Below, piece after piece: positions 60,728 to 64,000 of a stretch of 64,000 nucleotides of DNA. Position 1 is the stretch's first letter. Each line of letters starts with the position of its first letter. The DNA comes from an uncultured Blautia sp. Lineage in GTDB: Bacteria; Bacillota; Clostridia; Lachnospirales; Lachnospiraceae. The notes under the pieces were generated by a model that did no database searches, had not been told where the DNA came from, and saw nothing but the letters and a program-made list of their open reading frames with translations. The DNA lies in contig UQHF01000007.1 of the NCBI GenBank assembly GCA_900540785.1, forward strand, positions 1 through 64,000. The letters are read 5' to 3'. Made by a program: the position numbers and the translations under genes.

Positions 60728-61450
60728 ATGAAGACAAATGAGAGAAGAGTAACCCCGGACAATGATGTAATTGATTTAAGGGAATTGTATTTTGCCCTTA
60801 AAAAGAGGATTCTCCTGATTCTGGCGGCAGGATTAATTGGAAGCTGTCTGTATGGCGCATATACGGCGTTTTTTATGGAGCCTCTGTACACTTCCACTTC
60901 CAGTATTCTTGTACTTTCCAAGGAGACAACATTAACTTCCATTGCTGACCTGCAGCTTGGAACACAGCTGGCAGCAGATTATCAGGTGCTGATCAAGAGT
61001 ACAAGCGTTATGGATGATGTAATTGAAGGTCTTGATCTGAAAATGAGTGCGGATCAACTCAGAGAAAGTATTTCCATTGTAAATCCTGTAGACACGAGAA
61101 TTCTTGAAGTCTCTGTAACAAATAAGGATGGCGTGCTTGCGAAAAAAATTGCAGATAAGGTAGTGGAGGTTGCTTCTGAATACATTGGAGATAAGATGGA
61201 AGTAATTCCTCCAAAGGTAATTGAAAAAGGTAAGCTTCCAACTGTGCAGACTTCTCCGAGTATGTCTAAAAATGTAATGATGGGATTTCTTCTGGGCATT
61301 GCTCTCTGTGGTGGAATTATCTGTGTACTTACTGTTATGGACGACAGCATCAAGTCAGAGGACGATATGGAAAAATACCTTGGCATTCCAGTTCTGGCTT
61401 CTGTTCCGGACAGAAAAGATTATATTAATCAGAAGAAAAGAAGAAAATAA
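60728..61450 (+). CDS. chain-length determinant/tyrosine kinase modulator (Wzz, CapA/YveK type)
   Basis: Membrane protein controlling polymer length and activating the kinase that follows. 240 residues. The N-terminal Wzz motif is IDLRELYFALKKRILLIL with helix 1 at about 25-45. An extracytoplasmic domain lies at about 50-175. The proline-containing second helix region is PTVQTSPSMSKNVMMGFLLGIAL, and a short cytoplasmic tail (EDDMEKYLGIPVLASVPDR) contacts the kinase. This is the split Gram-positive type. Base composition returns to the backbone type here, and the gene has its own promoter region. Confidence 0.93.
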   Translation: MKTNERRVTPDNDVIDLRELYFALKKRILLILAAGLIGSCLYGAYTAFFMEPLYTSTSSILVLSKETTLTSIADLQLGTQLAADYQVLIKSTSVMDDVIEGLDLKMSADQLRESISIVNPVDTRILEVSVTNKDGVLAKKIADKVVEVASEYIGDKMEVIPPKVIEKGKLPTVQTSPSMSKNVMMGFLLGIALCGGIICVLTVMDDSIKSEDDMEKYLGIPVLASVPDRKDYINQKKRRK

Positions 61451-61479
61451 CAGCTCAGGTGAAAGGAGTGACCGGAAGA

Positions 61480-62193
61480 ATGAAAAAAGTTACGATGAAG
61501 GACGTTCGAAAACCGGATTATTATTATGCGGAGGCTATTAAAACGTTACAGACCAATATAAATTTTGCAGGAAAAGACGTAAAGACTATCTTGATCACAA
61601 GCTGTTATCCAAATGAGGGAAAAAGTGATATTGCCTTTTCCCTTGCCAGAGAGATTGCAGCCAGTGGAAAGAGGGTGATGCTTCTCGATGCAGATTTAAG
61701 GAAATCTCCTTATGTAGGAAGATTTCAGGTTCAGATAAAGGTATCCGGACTGTCCCAGTTTTTGAGCGGGCAGATTGGGGTAGGAGATTTGATGTATACA
61801 ACAAATTTTGAAAATCTTGATATGATTTTTGCCGGACCGTCTGTGCCTAATCCCACAGCGCTTCTCGGAGAGGGAGTTTTGGGGGCTTTGTTAAAGAAGC
61901 TCAGAGAATATTACGATTATATTTTTATTGATACTCCTCCGGTGGGTTCTCTGATTGATGCAGCAATCGTGGCAGAGAAATGTGACGGCGCTATTTTTGT
62001 AGTAGAAAGTGAAGCGGTAAGCTATAAGGTGGCTAGAAAAGCAGTTGCCCAGATAGAGAAGAGTGGATGCAGGATACTGGGAGGCGTTCTCAATAAAGTG
62101 GATATGAAGAAGGATAAATATTACTATCATTATAAAGAGCGTTACCATACGTATTATGAAAAAATTGAAAACAAACAAGAGGACAGGGATTAA
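61480..62193 (+). CDS. polysaccharide co-polymerase BY-kinase (CapB/CpsD/YwqD type)
   Basis: Bacterial tyrosine kinase regulating polymer synthesis, 237 residues. Walker A is SCYPNEGKSDIAFSLA (Asn replaces the more usual Gly, Asp the Thr/Ser after KS). Walker A' is VMLLDADLRKS and Walker B is IFIDTPPVGSLID. The C-terminus bears a tyrosine cluster (KDKYYYHYKERYHTYYEK) as autophosphorylation target. ATG 61480 with AAAGGAG upstream is chosen; the GTG at 61459 precedes that site. It pairs with the Wzz-type protein upstream. Confidence 0.93.
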   Translation: MKKVTMKDVRKPDYYYAEAIKTLQTNINFAGKDVKTILITSCYPNEGKSDIAFSLAREIAASGKRVMLLDADLRKSPYVGRFQVQIKVSGLSQFLSGQIGVGDLMYTTNFENLDMIFAGPSVPNPTALLGEGVLGALLKKLREYYDYIFIDTPPVGSLIDAAIVAEKCDGAIFVVESEAVSYKVARKAVAQIEKSGCRILGGVLNKVDMKKDKYYYHYKERYHTYYEKIENKQEDRD

Positions 62194-62195
62194 AA

Positions 62196-63125
62196 GTGAG
62201 AAAAAGTAATAGATTTATAAATGTACTTCTGATAATACTTTGCATTGTGCTTGTAATAGCCCTGGGAGGTCTTGTTGTTTGGAATAAAAAACAGACCCGT
62301 AAGGAAACACAGCGTCTGGAAGAGATGGCAGATGAGACGAAGGAAGCCGATGAGAAAGCATTGAAGGAGTTAGAGAAAAAAGAAAAAGAAACAGCAGAAG
62401 AATTGAGGGAGAAAGCAGAAGAGGAAGACGAAAAGAAAGAAAAGGAAAAAGCAGCTTCCACTTCTACTCCGGTTCCTGAAAAGAAAGATACTCCAAAAGT
62501 GGAAGGTGTCGCATGCTGGGGAGATGATCTCCTTACGGAGAGCGATACAGCTCAGTATTCCTATATGGCGGTTTTTCAGAGAATCCTTCAGGAGAACGGA
62601 TATGATCTTCCTGTTATGAATAAGACCATTCAGGGAGGCGGCACGCTGTCCATGATGAAGCGGGCCGGTGTGGGCGATGATGTGATCCAGGGTTATGTTA
62701 CTGCTCATGAGCAGGCTGCAAACGGGGCAGCTCTTTACATTACAGAAAATGGAGTCCGGGATTTTACAGAAGAAGAACTTGTCCGCGATGATTTAAAATG
62801 TATTCCCGTAATTTTTATGGGATATTACGGCGGATGGAATCATGATCCAAACGAGCTTGCTCAGCAGCAGGAGCATATTTTAAAGACGTTTGAGAATCAG
62901 GAGCAGTTTATTGTCGTGGGAACAAGACCTCTTGATGGAAGCGTGGATTCGGTCACTCTTGATACTGCTTTGAAAGAGAAGTGGGGCGAACATTACATAA
63001 GTCTTGCAGAAGTTACTCCTCAGCCGTCTTCTACTTATGAAGCGCAGGAGGCTATGGCGCAGGCTGTGTTCAACAAAATGACAGAGCTGGATTATATCAG
63101 TAAACAGACAGGAAGTACAGAATAA
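62196..63125 (+). CDS. membrane-anchored SGNH-like protein lacking the catalytic Ser
   Basis: 309 residues. A membrane anchor (about 9-29) is followed by a highly charged Lys/Glu coiled coil (about 33-85), a Ser/Thr/Pro spacer, and an extracytoplasmic domain with SGNH-like order. In block I the motif reads ACWGDDLLTES, so the position of the nucleophilic Ser is Asp. GGGTLSMM and the C-terminal sequence also lack a plain DxxH pair. It may be a non-catalytic, polymer-binding relative. The start is GTG with GAGGACAGGG upstream. It lies between the kinase and the LCP gene, so a role in surface polymer assembly is likely. Confidence 0.7.
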   Translation: MRKSNRFINVLLIILCIVLVIALGGLVVWNKKQTRKETQRLEEMADETKEADEKALKELEKKEKETAEELREKAEEEDEKKEKEKAASTSTPVPEKKDTPKVEGVACWGDDLLTESDTAQYSYMAVFQRILQENGYDLPVMNKTIQGGGTLSMMKRAGVGDDVIQGYVTAHEQAANGAALYITENGVRDFTEEELVRDDLKCIPVIFMGYYGGWNHDPNELAQQQEHILKTFENQEQFIVVGTRPLDGSVDSVTLDTALKEKWGEHYISLAEVTPQPSSTYEAQEAMAQAVFNKMTELDYISKQTGSTE

Positions 63126-64000
63126 TGTTACCAAAAAAGCGGAATAAAAACCGAATAAAGAGAATTACAGCTGCTGTAGTTATGTGTGGTGTTTTAGTTG
63201 TTGTAGCAATGTTTGCAGCAGGAATATGGAAGCAGCAGAGAAATGCGTCCCATATGGAGACTGGCGGGGCTTCTGTTTCTTCAGAAGATGATGCGAATGA
63301 GAGTATCACATATAATGGAAAAGAATATGTGTATAATGACCATTTAAGCAATTATCTTTTTATGGGAATTGATACAAGAGGAGATATGGAAGAGGCAGGA
63401 TCCGGGAATGCAGGACAGGCAGACGCTGTTTTTCTTGTGTCTATGGACCGTGTGACAAAGGAAGTGAAGGTGATTTCCATTCCACGTGATACCATGACGG
63501 AAATTGAGGTTTTTTCTGTCGGTAGAAAAAGCCTTGGTCTTATGGAAAACCATATCAATCTTCAGTATGCTCAGGGAGACGGAAAAAGAGAGAGCTGTGA
63601 ATTAATGGAAACAGCAGTTTCAAGCCTTCTGGGGGAAATTCCCATTCATGGATACTGTTCCATCAATATGGACGGAATTCCCATAATGACAGAGGCTGTG
63701 GGAAATATTCAGGTTGTGATCCCTGATAACAGTTTGGCAGAGGTAAATCCCGAATTTACAGAAGGTTCAGAGGTTACGCTTATAAAAGACAATGTTGAGC
63801 AGTTTGTGCGTTATCGTGATACGGGCAGGGAGCAGAGCGCTCTTGTGCGTCAGGACAGACAGAAGGTTTTTATAGAAGCATATATGAAAAAAGCGCAGGA
63901 ACAATATGCAAAGGATACTTCTTTTGTTACAAAGCTTTATGAGAGCATGGAAAGCTATATGATCACAAATATGGGAAATGATATTTTTGTAAAGCTTTTA
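63125..64000 (+). CDS. LytR-CpsA-Psr (LCP) family protein, 3' end outside the window
   Basis: Probable ligase that transfers the finished polymer from its lipid carrier to peptidoglycan. At least 292 residues; the frame is open to the window end. There is a positive N-terminus and a single membrane helix (about 13-34). The LCP domain follows: FMGIDTRGD, AGQADAVFLVSMD, VISIPRDTM with the phosphate-binding Arg, HINLQYAQGDGKRE, GYCSINMDG and LVRQDRQKVF. The ATG overlaps the preceding stop (TAATG). It fits the last step of the pathway encoded upstream. Confidence 0.93.
   Translation, partial: MLPKKRNKNRIKRITAAVVMCGVLVVVAMFAAGIWKQQRNASHMETGGASVSSEDDANESITYNGKEYVYNDHLSNYLFMGIDTRGDMEEAGSGNAGQADAVFLVSMDRVTKEVKVISIPRDTMTEIEVFSVGRKSLGLMENHINLQYAQGDGKRESCELMETAVSSLLGEIPIHGYCSINMDGIPIMTEAVGNIQVVIPDNSLAEVNPEFTEGSEVTLIKDNVEQFVRYRDTGREQSALVRQDRQKVFIEAYMKKAQEQYAKDTSFVTKLYESMESYMITNMGNDIFVKLL

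Overview
The window reads as chromosomal DNA of a gut Lachnospiraceae (Firmicutes, Blautia / Mediterraneibacter type). The basis is low-to-moderate GC, strong AGGAGG ribosome binding sites, frequent ATGA/TAATG overlaps, many CUT1 sugar ABC systems, a DUF4869 gene, a DUF3990/DUF3791 pair and a LysRS carrying a C-terminal tRNA-binding domain. Species cannot be fixed by eye. There are no rRNA or tRNA genes, no CRISPR array and no intact insertion sequence.

Layout. (1) 1-6.6 kb: a sugar ABC transporter (first permease 5'-truncated), then a HAD phosphatase, a TIM-barrel epimerase, an adenosine deaminase and an AraD-type epimerase, closed by a terminator. (2) 6.6-8.1 kb, minus strand: a two-gene cassette of DUF4869 plus a P-loop ATPase with a TOPRIM-like half. 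(3) 8.3-24 kb: mostly housekeeping (CvfB-like, DnaE, PfkA, K+ uptake TrkH/TrkA, an rRNA methylase, NfeD/SPFH, ArgF, BirA, DUF6145, DusB, GreA, LysS), with a tandem repeat before lysS. (4) 24-27.9 kb: accessory genes: Fic, an MFS transporter coupled to an SGNH hydrolase, and a DUF3990/DUF3791 toxin-antitoxin-like pair. (5) 28-35.6 kb: a sialic acid import and catabolism locus (SGNH hydrolase divergent from SBP-permease-permease-RpiR-NanE-NanA-NanK). (6) 35.6-41.8 kb: the glucose PTS locus (antiterminator with its own RAT/terminator leader, HPr, EI, a transglutaminase-like protein, EIIA, EIICB). (7) 41.8-44.3 kb: a LytTR regulator with a membrane partner, five tandem hairpins, and a homocysteine methyltransferase-like gene. 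(8) 44.4-64 kb: a surface polysaccharide locus.

The polysaccharide locus is the most unusual part. Its promoter carries a run of 11 G between -35 and -10, and a second run of 11 G lies in the loop of a leader terminator, so expression may be phase variable. After the initiating sugar-phosphate transferase comes about 1.3 kb of decayed DNA holding remnants of an L-fucokinase/fucose-1-P guanylyltransferase and of RmlD, with a third G run at the RmlD break. An AT-rich block of glycosyltransferases, a pyruvyltransferase, an acetyltransferase, Wzy, a MenD-like TPP enzyme, an SDR and Wzx follows. The block looks like a swapped serotype cassette. The conserved chain-length, tyrosine-kinase, SGNH-like and LCP genes resume after it in the base composition of the backbone.
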